Shown here piece after piece: positions 1 through 7,421 of a stretch of DNA of 64,000 bases. The stretch's first letter is position 1; every line of letters begins with the position of its first letter. Position numbers and translations under genes: made by a program. The notes below the pieces were generated by a model that saw only the letters and a program-made list of their open reading frames with translations, was not told the DNA's origin and made no database searches. Origin of the DNA: DIGJ01 sp041821315 (GTDB lineage: Bacteria; Bacillota; Clostridia; Lachnospirales; Lachnospiraceae); contig JBGUEO010000023.1 of assembly GCA_041821315.1 (NCBI GenBank), forward strand, positions 1 through 64,000. The letters run 5' to 3'.

Positions 1-6
1 TTCTTA

Positions 7-32
7 TCAGGCTCCTTGTTTTGAGCCCCTGA
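7..32. terminator. Hairpin near left edge, possible terminator of an off-window gene
   Basis: Bases 7-14 pair with 23-32 (TCAGGCTC with GAGCCCCTGA, a two-base bulge on the right arm). A T-rich stretch follows from about 41 to 68 but not directly after the stem. No coding sequence is visible in 1-198, so this could be the end of a transcript that starts left of the window. Weak call. Confidence 0.3.
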
Positions 33-123
33 CTTAGAACTTTTCTAATCTATTTATTTCATTTTTTTATCCCGTTTCTAACTTTATACTATATGCGACT
101 TTTATATTCTTCCATTTACATGA

Positions 124-153
124 TTTACAATCTAAAGTTCCATATGATATAAT
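124..153 (+). promoter_or_regulatory. Sigma-A-type promoter of the ABC-F gene
   Basis: TTTACA at 124-129 and TATAAT at 148-153 are separated by 18 bp. The distance to the start codon at 199 is about 45 bp. A ribosome binding site (AGGATTAGGTG) lies at about 184-194. Confidence 0.6.
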
Positions 154-198
154 GGCAAACGAGTTATATTAATGTTTAAACAAAGGATTAGGTGAAAA

Positions 199-1752
199 AT
201 GAGTATTTTAAATGTTGAAAATTTATCCCATGGGTTTGGAGACCGTGCCATTTTTAACAATGTCTCGTTTCGACTTTTAAAGGGCGAACATATTGGGTTA
301 GTTGGGGCAAACGGTGAAGGAAAATCCACTTTTATGAATATTATTACTGGAACACTTATGCCCGATGAAGGCAGTGTAGAATGGGCAAAAAACGTTCGTG
401 TTGGATATCTAGACCAACACACTTCACTTGAACATGGAATGACTATTAAAGATGTACTTGCTTCTGCGTTTACTTTCTTATATGAAATGGAAGATCGCAT
501 GAATCATATTTGTGATAACCTTGGCGATGTAAGTGATTTGGAAATGGAACAATATATGGAAGAATTAGGAACGATTCAAGATTTACTTACTATTCATGAC
601 TTCTATATTATTGATTCAAAAATTGATGAAATTGGCCGTGCACTTGGATTGAACGATATTGGTCTCGACAAATGTGTCACTGACTTAAGCGGAGGACAAA
701 GAACCAAAGTGCTTTTAGGTAAACTATTGCTAGAAAAGCCAGATATTCTATTACTAGACGAACCAACAAACTACTTGGATGTAGAACATATCGAATGGCT
801 AAAACGCTACTTGAATGAATATGAAAATGCGTTTATTTTAATTTCTCACGATATTGCATTTCTAAATAGTGTTATCAACCTTATTTATCACATGGATAAC
901 CAAGAACTGAACCGTTATGTTGGCTCCTATGATAAATTTGAGGAAGTATATAGTATGAGAAAATCGCAGTTAGAAGCTGCCTATAGCAAGCAGCAAAAAG
1001 AAATTGCAGGTTTAAAAGATTTTGTTGCAAGAAACAAAGCTCGCGTTTCAACTCGAAACATGGCGATGTCTCGTCAAAAAAAATTAGATAAGATGGATAT
1101 GATTGAACTAGCAGGTCAAAAACCTAAACCAACCTTTCATTTTAAAGAAGCAAGAGCTACAAGTCGTTATATTATAAAAACCAATGACTTAGTTATTGGC
1201 TATGAACAACCACTTTCATCTCCTCTCAATTTGGAAATGGAACGTGGCCAAAAAATCACGCTTATCGGTGCGAATGGGATTGGAAAAACCACTCTTCTTA
1301 AAAGCATTTTAGGATTAATTAAACCGCTTCATGGTTTCGTGGAACTTGGAGATTATTTAAGCACCGGCTATTTTGAACAGGAAATGACTCCTGATGCAAA
1401 AACTACCTGTATTGAAGAAATTTGGAAAGAATTTCCTTCTTATACACAATATGAAGTTCGTTCCGCACTTGCAAAATGTGGTCTAACCACAAAACACATT
1501 GAAAGTCTCGTAAAAGTGCTGAGTGGTGGTGAGCAAGCAAAAGTGCGGCTTTGCAAACTAGTAAATCGGGAAACGAATGTTTTACTTCTCGATGAACCGA
1601 CAAACCATCTGGATGTAGAAGCAAAGGAAGAACTAAAGCAAGCGTTACAAACATATAAAGGAAGCATTCTTATGGTATGTCATGAGCCTGAATTCTACGA
1701 AGATATTGCAACAGATGTCTGGGACTGCAGTAAATGGGCGACTCTTATTTAA
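199..1752 (+). CDS. ABC-F family ATPase (YkpA/YbiT-like)
   Basis: A soluble protein of 517 residues with two ABC ATPase domains and no membrane segment, the layout of ABC-F proteins that act on the ribosome. Domain 1 has a Walker A (GANGEGKS, about residue 37), the signature LSGGQ and a Walker B ending in DEPTN. Domain 2 has GANGIGKT (about residue 354), LSGGEQ and again DEPTN. Between them is a charged, helical linker rich in K and R (about residues 240-310), which in this family reaches toward the peptidyl-transferase centre. The length and linker fit the YkpA/YbiT translation-factor group better than the Vga/Lsa resistance group, but resistance cannot be excluded from sequence alone. It is monocistronic with its own promoter and converges on the next gene across a long palindrome. 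Confidence 0.85.
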   Translation: MSILNVENLSHGFGDRAIFNNVSFRLLKGEHIGLVGANGEGKSTFMNIITGTLMPDEGSVEWAKNVRVGYLDQHTSLEHGMTIKDVLASAFTFLYEMEDRMNHICDNLGDVSDLEMEQYMEELGTIQDLLTIHDFYIIDSKIDEIGRALGLNDIGLDKCVTDLSGGQRTKVLLGKLLLEKPDILLLDEPTNYLDVEHIEWLKRYLNEYENAFILISHDIAFLNSVINLIYHMDNQELNRYVGSYDKFEEVYSMRKSQLEAAYSKQQKEIAGLKDFVARNKARVSTRNMAMSRQKKLDKMDMIELAGQKPKPTFHFKEARATSRYIIKTNDLVIGYEQPLSSPLNLEMERGQKITLIGANGIGKTTLLKSILGLIKPLHGFVELGDYLSTGYFEQEMTPDAKTTCIEEIWKEFPSYTQYEVRSALAKCGLTTKHIESLVKVLSGGEQAKVRLCKLVNRETNVLLLDEPTNHLDVEAKEELKQALQTYKGSILMVCHEPEFYEDIATDVWDCSKWATLI

Positions 1753-1875
1753 TTAAGTCCTGATTTAATATCCAAATTGACGCAGTCGGATTTTGAAGAC
1801 AAACGCAATAAAAGATGTCTTGTATGTATTATACATTTAACTTTTTAAGTAGACAATGAAAACGTTCAAATATCA

Positions 1876-2088
1876 GCAAAAACAGTACGATTATGAATAT
1901 CTCGAATAGAACCATGCAGAGCCAAGAAAAATCATTTTAGCATACGAAGCTGAAACTCTAACGAAAACTCACTCCCACACGAGTGAGTTTTCGTTGCCTT
2001 GAGGTTCTGCGTAGTTGTTCATGCGATTGATTTTTCTCGGCTCTGTATGGTTCCATTCGAGGATACAAATACCTACCTCTGTTTTTGC
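1876..2088. repeat. Long imperfect palindrome between convergent genes
   Basis: The 384 bp between the convergent genes ending at 1752 and 2137 hold a self-complementary element. The core is a perfect 15-bp stem (1960-1974 with 1981-1995) around a 6-base loop. Outside it, 1901-1934 pairs with about 2027-2062 with three substitutions (core CTCGAAT.GAACCAT.CAG against its complement). Further out, GCAAAAACAG at 1876-1885 pairs with CTGTTTTTGC at 2079-2088. The middle parts pair poorly. It could act as a bidirectional terminator, be a palindromic mobile repeat (MITE-like) or encode a structured RNA. No open reading frame is evident in it. Confidence 0.7.
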
Positions 2089-2136
2089 GTCCATTCTTAT
2101 ACTTCCGCGTCTTTCAACTTATTAAATCATAATTTA

Positions 2137-2739
2137 CTAATACAAACGTGCTTTTATTGATTCATATTTTTCATGCATTTTTTCACGATATTTACTTATA
2201 TTTACTCCAAGTGCATGCATTAAATGATAGGAAAAATCAATGATAAATACTACTAAAATAACACGGCATAGCATAATACCCATCGACATATCTTGTCGAT
2301 TGATAAATTTAATCACCAGGCTATTTAAATATAAAATGATAGCGACTGCATAAAATCCCCAAGCAATTGTACTTTCTACACAAATGATTCCTTTATAGTT
2401 AAGCGGTTTTTCATTGTAATCCCACCATAATTCGCCAAATAGACGAATCATGAGCTTTCCAACTAAAAACTCAAAAATAGTTGCTGATATTGCACCAATT
2501 AAATATAGCTTAACCACATTACCGGCAAATGGATGAAGCAATAAATAACCAGTAACTGCACCAAACCCATAAATTGGGCAAAACGGACTAAGCATAAAAC
2601 CACGATTGGTTATTTTATGATTACAAACTGACATATAAAGTGACTCTAATAACCATCCAAGCATGCTATAAACAATAAAACATGCAATTAAATGATAAAC
2701 ATCTGTTCCAAATAATTCTTTACTCCACATACTCTTCAC
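2137..2739 (-). CDS. Small multi-pass membrane protein, putative ABC transporter permease (CmpB family)
   Basis: 200 residues with about five hydrophobic segments (near residues 15-35, 52-72, 78-98, 120-142 and 150-172). The pattern (YSMLGWLLE near the N-terminus, then NRGFM and PFCPIYGFG, then WWDY) matches the Firmicutes family named 'putative ABC-transporter type IV' (ABC_trans_CmpB, Pfam PF06541). No ATPase or partner gene lies next to it, so a transport role is only a family label. The start ATG is preceded by AAGGTGTGAAG. It is transcribed toward the palindrome at 1876-2088 and is probably monocistronic. Confidence 0.75.
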   Translation of the reverse strand: MKSMWSKELFGTDVYHLIACFIVYSMLGWLLESLYMSVCNHKITNRGFMLSPFCPIYGFGAVTGYLLLHPFAGNVVKLYLIGAISATIFEFLVGKLMIRLFGELWWDYNEKPLNYKGIICVESTIAWGFYAVAIILYLNSLVIKFINRQDMSMGIMLCRVILVVFIIDFSYHLMHALGVNISKYREKMHEKYESIKARLY

Positions 2740-2838
2740 ACCTTTTGTTACTTATTGTCTTTGTTTTCCTTCATAAAGTATACCATAGGCTATCATAGAA
2801 ATAAACTTACAATTTTATTACAGAATTTAACATTATGG

Positions 2839-3834
2839 TCAATTTTCATTATCTAGAGGAAATAATACTTTTTGAACCGATGTATCAAACATATTCTCTT
2901 TGTCAACAAAAATTGCATCGGTATAAATAACCTTTCCTCCTTTTTGCTGATGTTTTATCAGCCGATACGCATTTTCTATTCCTAGATATCCCATTGCGAA
3001 TGGATTTTGAACAAGTAAACCGTCAATCTCTCCCGTTTCTAACATTGCCACCGAAATTACATTATTATCAAATGCCACAACCTGAATGGCATCTTTTTGA
3101 TTCATATCCTTTATGGCATCACCTACTCCCAGTGTTGTCCACTCATTAAACGTTGCAATCGCATTGATTGTAGGATTCTCCTTTATTAATTTTTTAGTAC
3201 CCTGACTCGCTGATTCTACATTGGATTCCACATTAATACTATCTACAATTTCAACTCTCTCTTCCTGTTTCATTCGATCTCGAAACCCATTTTCGCGTTC
3301 TTGCCCATTGGTTGTATTCTTGTCAAAATTTACAATCCCAACATAAATATTGCCTTCCGCATTTTTCAGCATTGCTTCTGCTACTTTTATCCCTGCTCCA
3401 TAATTATCTGTGCTTATTTCGGCATCCATGTTTTTCATATTGATACCACTATCAATAATTATCACAAATAATCCTGCTTCTTTGGCTTTTTGAATGGCAT
3501 CGACTGAGGCATTTGTATCAATCACTGATATCACAATTGCTTTCATTTCATTTGTTACTGCGTTTTGAATCATTTCATTTTGAGTTTCATAATCTTCTTC
3601 GTTATCAGGTCCTTCAAATAGCACATTTAAATTATACTCGCTTGCAGCTGTATTCACACCACGTTGTACTGCTTTCCAGAAATTAGAGTCTGTTGATTTC
3701 GTGATAACTGCAATATCAGACTTATCTTGCTTCTGATTTGACCACGCTTGTTCTTTTTTCTCACAAGAAGAAAACAAAATTATAACTACAGCCAAAAGAA
3801 CAAACCTTACTCCATTTGATATCATTCGTTTCAT
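2839..3834 (-). CDS. Sugar-binding lipoprotein (periplasmic-binding-protein type 1), likely sensor partner
   Basis: 331 residues. The N-terminal signal ends in a lipobox (LFSSC, Cys about residue 24), so it should be a membrane-anchored lipoprotein. The rest resembles type-1 sugar-binding proteins (Peripla_BP_4, like RbsB or XylF): DIAVITKSTDSNFW at the start of the mature domain, an IIIDSGI strand, and AFDNN then YLGIENA near the C-terminus. It is the last gene of a three-gene unit after the YesN and YesM genes, 23 bp downstream of the kinase. No permease or ATPase is adjacent, so it more likely presents a sugar to the kinase than feeds a transporter; this is inference from context. The ligand is unknown. 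Confidence 0.85.
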   Translation of the reverse strand: MKRMISNGVRFVLLAVVIILFSSCEKKEQAWSNQKQDKSDIAVITKSTDSNFWKAVQRGVNTAASEYNLNVLFEGPDNEEDYETQNEMIQNAVTNEMKAIVISVIDTNASVDAIQKAKEAGLFVIIIDSGINMKNMDAEISTDNYGAGIKVAEAMLKNAEGNIYVGIVNFDKNTTNGQERENGFRDRMKQEERVEIVDSINVESNVESASQGTKKLIKENPTINAIATFNEWTTLGVGDAIKDMNQKDAIQVVAFDNNVISVAMLETGEIDGLLVQNPFAMGYLGIENAYRLIKHQQKGGKVIYTDAIFVDKENMFDTSVQKVLFPLDNEN

Positions 3835-3857
3835 ATGAATCTTGCCATCCTTTCCAT

Positions 3858-5609
3858 TTATTCACCTAAATCAATTTTACTTGCATCTTCCTCTAAAACT
3901 TTAGGTAATCGAATGGTAACTTTTGTCCCTACATCCATTTCACTCTCCACAAAAACACCATACTTCTCGCCAAAATAAATATGAATTCGATCATTTACGT
4001 TTTTAAGACCAATGCCATACTGTCGATTAACATCACAGTATAAAAGCTTCTCTCTCTTCTCATCTGACATACCAATTCCGTTATCCTGCACAACTAAATA
4101 AATTGCATCCATACCTTCTTTGGCACTGATTGTGACCACTCCATCCTCCATTGTTGTATCCATCCCATGAATAATTGCATTTTCAATCAATGGTTGTAAA
4201 ATAATCTTATTACAATAATAAGATAAAACACTCTCATCGATATCAAAAGAATATTCAAACTGATTACTATACCGATATTTTTGAATCACAAGATAATTCT
4301 TTGCATGCTTCACTTCATTTCCAATACTAATTAATTCATGTCCCTTACTAATACTAATTCGAAAAAATTTAGCAAGTGCGCTCACCATTTCAACTGCTTT
4401 TTCTTTATCTTGTTGTTCACACAGCCATTGAATAGAATCCAGTGTATTATACAAAAAATGCGGATTTATTTGTGTCTGTAGTGCTTTTAATTCGGCCTTT
4501 CTCAATATGATTTCTTCTTGTTTTACCCGTTCCATAAGTTGCTGAATAATGACTACCATATGTGCAAATGACTCAGAGAGCATCTGTACTTCATCAATCC
4601 CTTGGATTGATTTATAGCGATAATGCTCCGCATTTTTCTCAAATTCTTTCATATCTTGCACCAATTGTTTCACTGGTTTTGATACCCTGAATGAAAACAG
4701 TAATATTGCAATCCACGCTAGCAGCATGCAAAACAACGCACTTATCCCAATTGTTCGCAGTGCCTTGTATATTTTTTGTGATACCAGCTCATTGGTATAG
4801 CTTACACCAACTACCTTCCAAGGATTTTCTTTTGCTGATTTTACCGAATAGATGACATCCTTTTGAATGTATACTCCATCCTTTAGAGCACTCAATTTAT
4901 CAATCTCTTCTTCTTTTACGCCGGCAAAAATAAGCTGCTGTTTTGGATGATAAACTAATTCCCCCTTATTGTTTATCACAAAACAATAGCCGTGCTGACC
5001 AATACTTACATTATCTACATAGGACAAAATAGAAAAAAAACGTACATCCATTACAAGATAAACTTCTTGTCCGTAAAGCGTTGAATTTAAACGGTCTCCA
5101 ATTGTTGCCACCCATGGAAAATATCCTTCATACAAGTTTTGAATATGAGGTGCTGATATTTCATATTCTCCCAAATCAAACATATCTGGGTAATATGATA
5201 AGCTCTTACTTTGATCATCTTTTAATATCTGATTATTGGCATAATGAGTCAATAGCTCCCCATTCATGCTATATACCATAATAGAAACTATATTACGTTG
5301 CATCAAAAGCATTGATTCAAAAGATTTTTCAGCATCTTTTCTTGTTTTTACCTGGTTCATTTCATTTTCTAAATATTTTAAATTCTGCTTGATTTCGTCA
5401 GAATAAATGCCTATTGTACTAACTACTTGTGAAACCGCTTGTTCTGAATTTATCGAAGCTGCCTGATAAAGTGAACTTCGATAAATTTGAATAAAAGTTA
5501 CCATAGATATTCCAATCAATGAAATTACTAGTATACTAATTAGCAACATCCAAAAAGTCGACAAAGACATCTTTTTTTTATAGTTTATCTCTTTTCTCAT
5601 CTCAAACAT
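3858..5609 (-). CDS. YesM-type sensor histidine kinase
   Basis: 583 residues. Membrane segment 1 at about 15-37, an extracellular Cache-type sensor region at about 40-275, membrane segment 2 at about 283-305, a HAMP linker, then the His_kinase domain with the phospho-acceptor in NPHFLYN (His384) and a HATPase_c domain with ENAIIHG (N box) and DNGIGM (G1 box). This is the LytS/YesM class of kinases that control sugar uptake and degradation genes in Firmicutes. The start overlaps the end of the response-regulator gene by 8 bp, suggesting translational coupling. The downstream lipoprotein is a plausible extracellular partner. Confidence 0.93.
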   Translation of the reverse strand: MFEMRKEINYKKKMSLSTFWMLLISILVISLIGISMVTFIQIYRSSLYQAASINSEQAVSQVVSTIGIYSDEIKQNLKYLENEMNQVKTRKDAEKSFESMLLMQRNIVSIMVYSMNGELLTHYANNQILKDDQSKSLSYYPDMFDLGEYEISAPHIQNLYEGYFPWVATIGDRLNSTLYGQEVYLVMDVRFFSILSYVDNVSIGQHGYCFVINNKGELVYHPKQQLIFAGVKEEEIDKLSALKDGVYIQKDVIYSVKSAKENPWKVVGVSYTNELVSQKIYKALRTIGISALFCMLLAWIAILLFSFRVSKPVKQLVQDMKEFEKNAEHYRYKSIQGIDEVQMLSESFAHMVVIIQQLMERVKQEEIILRKAELKALQTQINPHFLYNTLDSIQWLCEQQDKEKAVEMVSALAKFFRISISKGHELISIGNEVKHAKNYLVIQKYRYSNQFEYSFDIDESVLSYYCNKIILQPLIENAIIHGMDTTMEDGVVTISAKEGMDAIYLVVQDNGIGMSDEKREKLLYCDVNRQYGIGLKNVNDRIHIYFGEKYGVFVESEMDVGTKVTIRLPKVLEEDASKIDLGE

Positions 5610-7212
5610 TTCGAACCAATTCCCTCATTTTATTTGGTGGCATGCCGTAGTATTTCTTAAAGCAATAGCTAAAATAGTGATGATCACTATAACCACATTC
5701 ATTCGCAATTTCAAGTATTTTACGAGAGGAACATAGCAGATATTCCTTTGCAACTTTCATTCTCTTTTCTGTTAAAAGACTTACAAAACTCTCTCCCTGC
5801 TCTTTTTTTATCAACGTACTCAAATAGCTGACGCTGACATGAAGTCGATCACTAATGGAAGAAAGTTTTAAATTTTCATCCATATATTCTTCATTGATTA
5901 TCTGAACCGCTTCCTCACAAATAACCTCTGAATAATGCTTTCGTTGATTTGCTATCATATTTCGTGCAGCAAATGCAAAATCACGAATGCTTCTCTTTAT
6001 TTTGTCATAGGATTGTCGAACAACTAACTTATCCGAAAATGCCATCTGCTTTAATAGGTTTTCTACCTCTTCTTGCGTCGCAGTACTGCTAAGAACAGCA
6101 TAAATTGTTGACATAAGCTGCATCATCAAAAATTCATTATGTCCCATTTGTGCATCTTCAAACACGCGATTCAAAAACGAGTCTAACACCTCTTCTTGCG
6201 CTGTCTTTAACAATCGTTCCAATTCCATGGTAATTGCATCTACTGGTTTACTGATATAGTTATTTTCCATGTCAGAAATAAAACGAGGTTCTCTTCCTTC
6301 CCCAAACGTAAATTCACAAGCAGTTACTGCTTCTGCATAAGCTGTGTTCCCATTACGCAAGCTCTCAAATTCTCTGCTAATCCCAATTTCACAGCCTTGC
6401 TTTAAAATCCGTTCTGCTCCTTGTATAATTTCTTTGGTAAATATAGGTGTATATTTATCCAGGCTCCGCTTAATATCCCCAACAACAGTAATTATCTTTC
6501 CATTCGAATATACACTTCCGCAGCAAACATATTTCCGAATAATTTCATCTACATATCCAATATGTTTCTCCTCTGTACAATTCGATTTTTCATCCTCCCA
6601 AAATTGTATGACAAGAACCCTGTAAAGTGAGTGTACATCAATTGCTCGCCTAAGGCCTAGTTGAATTGCTCGCTGTTCTATTTTACAATTCTCACTTTTA
6701 TCATTTTCTTCGCTTGTCGAATTATGAAAAGAGACCATATCTAAAAAAAGTGGTAATAAGAAAAGACTTCTTTCATACTCCTCCTTTTTTTGATTAAAAT
6801 CAGAAAGAGCATGCATATATTGAATTTTTTTAAATTTCTCATCCATCTTTCTCTTGATATGTTCTAATTCTTTCGTTAATTCAGCCAAGGATAATGGCTT
6901 TAATAGATAGCTAATAATGTTATATTCAATCGCTTGCTTTGCATATTCGAAATCATCATAACCACTTAAAAATGCAATTTCCATAACTGGTCGAACACTC
7001 CTTGCTCTACGTGCCAGTTCAATTCCACTTACAAACGGCATTTTAATATCCGTTAGTAAAAGATCTGGTTCTAACTGTTCAACAAGTTCTATCGCTTCAA
7101 TCCCATTTTCTGCCTCACCAACAATATGAAATCCAATCTTGCTCCAATTTATTGTTCGTACAATTGCGCGCCGCAATTCCTTTTCATCATCTGCGATTAA
7201 AACTGTATACAT
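5602..7212 (-). CDS. YesN-type response regulator with AraC DNA-binding domain
   Basis: 536 residues. The N-terminal receiver domain has acidic residues D8 and D9, the phospho-acceptor D55 in LLLTDIKMP, and the conserved Lys in YLLKPL (about residue 105). A long middle region (about 130-430) of unknown fold carries predicted coiled stretches. The C-terminal AraC/XylS domain (about 435-536) shows two helix-turn-helix units, ending with the family signature around YFSYCFKKYYGMPP. It is first in the operon, followed by kinase and lipoprotein, and preceded by GGGAGG. Repeats at 7234-7328 just upstream are candidate autoregulatory sites. Confidence 0.93.
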   Translation of the reverse strand: MYTVLIADDEKELRRAIVRTINWSKIGFHIVGEAENGIEAIELVEQLEPDLLLTDIKMPFVSGIELARRARSVRPVMEIAFLSGYDDFEYAKQAIEYNIISYLLKPLSLAELTKELEHIKRKMDEKFKKIQYMHALSDFNQKKEEYERSLFLLPLFLDMVSFHNSTSEENDKSENCKIEQRAIQLGLRRAIDVHSLYRVLVIQFWEDEKSNCTEEKHIGYVDEIIRKYVCCGSVYSNGKIITVVGDIKRSLDKYTPIFTKEIIQGAERILKQGCEIGISREFESLRNGNTAYAEAVTACEFTFGEGREPRFISDMENNYISKPVDAITMELERLLKTAQEEVLDSFLNRVFEDAQMGHNEFLMMQLMSTIYAVLSSTATQEEVENLLKQMAFSDKLVVRQSYDKIKRSIRDFAFAARNMIANQRKHYSEVICEEAVQIINEEYMDENLKLSSISDRLHVSVSYLSTLIKKEQGESFVSLLTEKRMKVAKEYLLCSSRKILEIANECGYSDHHYFSYCFKKYYGMPPNKMRELVRNV

Positions 7213-7233
7213 TAGCTTTTTTATCCTCCCTGA

Positions 7234-7265
7234 TTTTCATAAATCCCAAATTTTTCACAAATCCC
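7234..7265. promoter_or_regulatory. 14-bp direct repeat upstream of the response-regulator gene
   Basis: TTTTCATAAATCCC (7234-7247) and TTTTCACAAATCCC (7252-7265) differ at one base and have an 18-bp period. AraC-type regulators usually bind direct half-sites about two helical turns apart, so this is a candidate binding site of the adjacent YesN protein. It could also be chance in AT-rich DNA. Confidence 0.4.
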
Positions 7266-7291
7266 CAGTTTATCGTAATTTTATGCGCATT

Positions 7292-7328
7292 TAATTCAAC
7301 TCTTGCTTCCGATTAAAAAGTTGAATTA
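7292..7328. repeat. Perfect 10-bp inverted repeat, 17-bp spacer
   Basis: TAATTCAACT (7292-7301) is mirrored by AGTTGAATTA (7319-7328). It lies upstream of the response-regulator operon, about 80 bp before its start codon. It may be an operator or an mRNA hairpin. Confidence 0.45.
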
Positions 7329-7336
7329 ATGGTAAC

Positions 7337-7373
7337 GAAAATGGAGTGATTTCATACTCTACACTCCATTTTC
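7337..7373. terminator. Hairpin after the giant GH2 gene
   Basis: A perfect 12-bp stem: GAAAATGGAGTG (7337-7348) with CACTCCATTTTC (7362-7373), 13-base loop. It is 49 bp past the stop of the GH2 gene, read on the minus strand. The flanking T tract is poor on that strand, so termination may be weak. Confidence 0.5.
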
Positions 7374-7421
7374 ATTCTTTCTTCAAATTATAAGTTTCTG
7401 TATTCTAGCATTTAAGATTGC

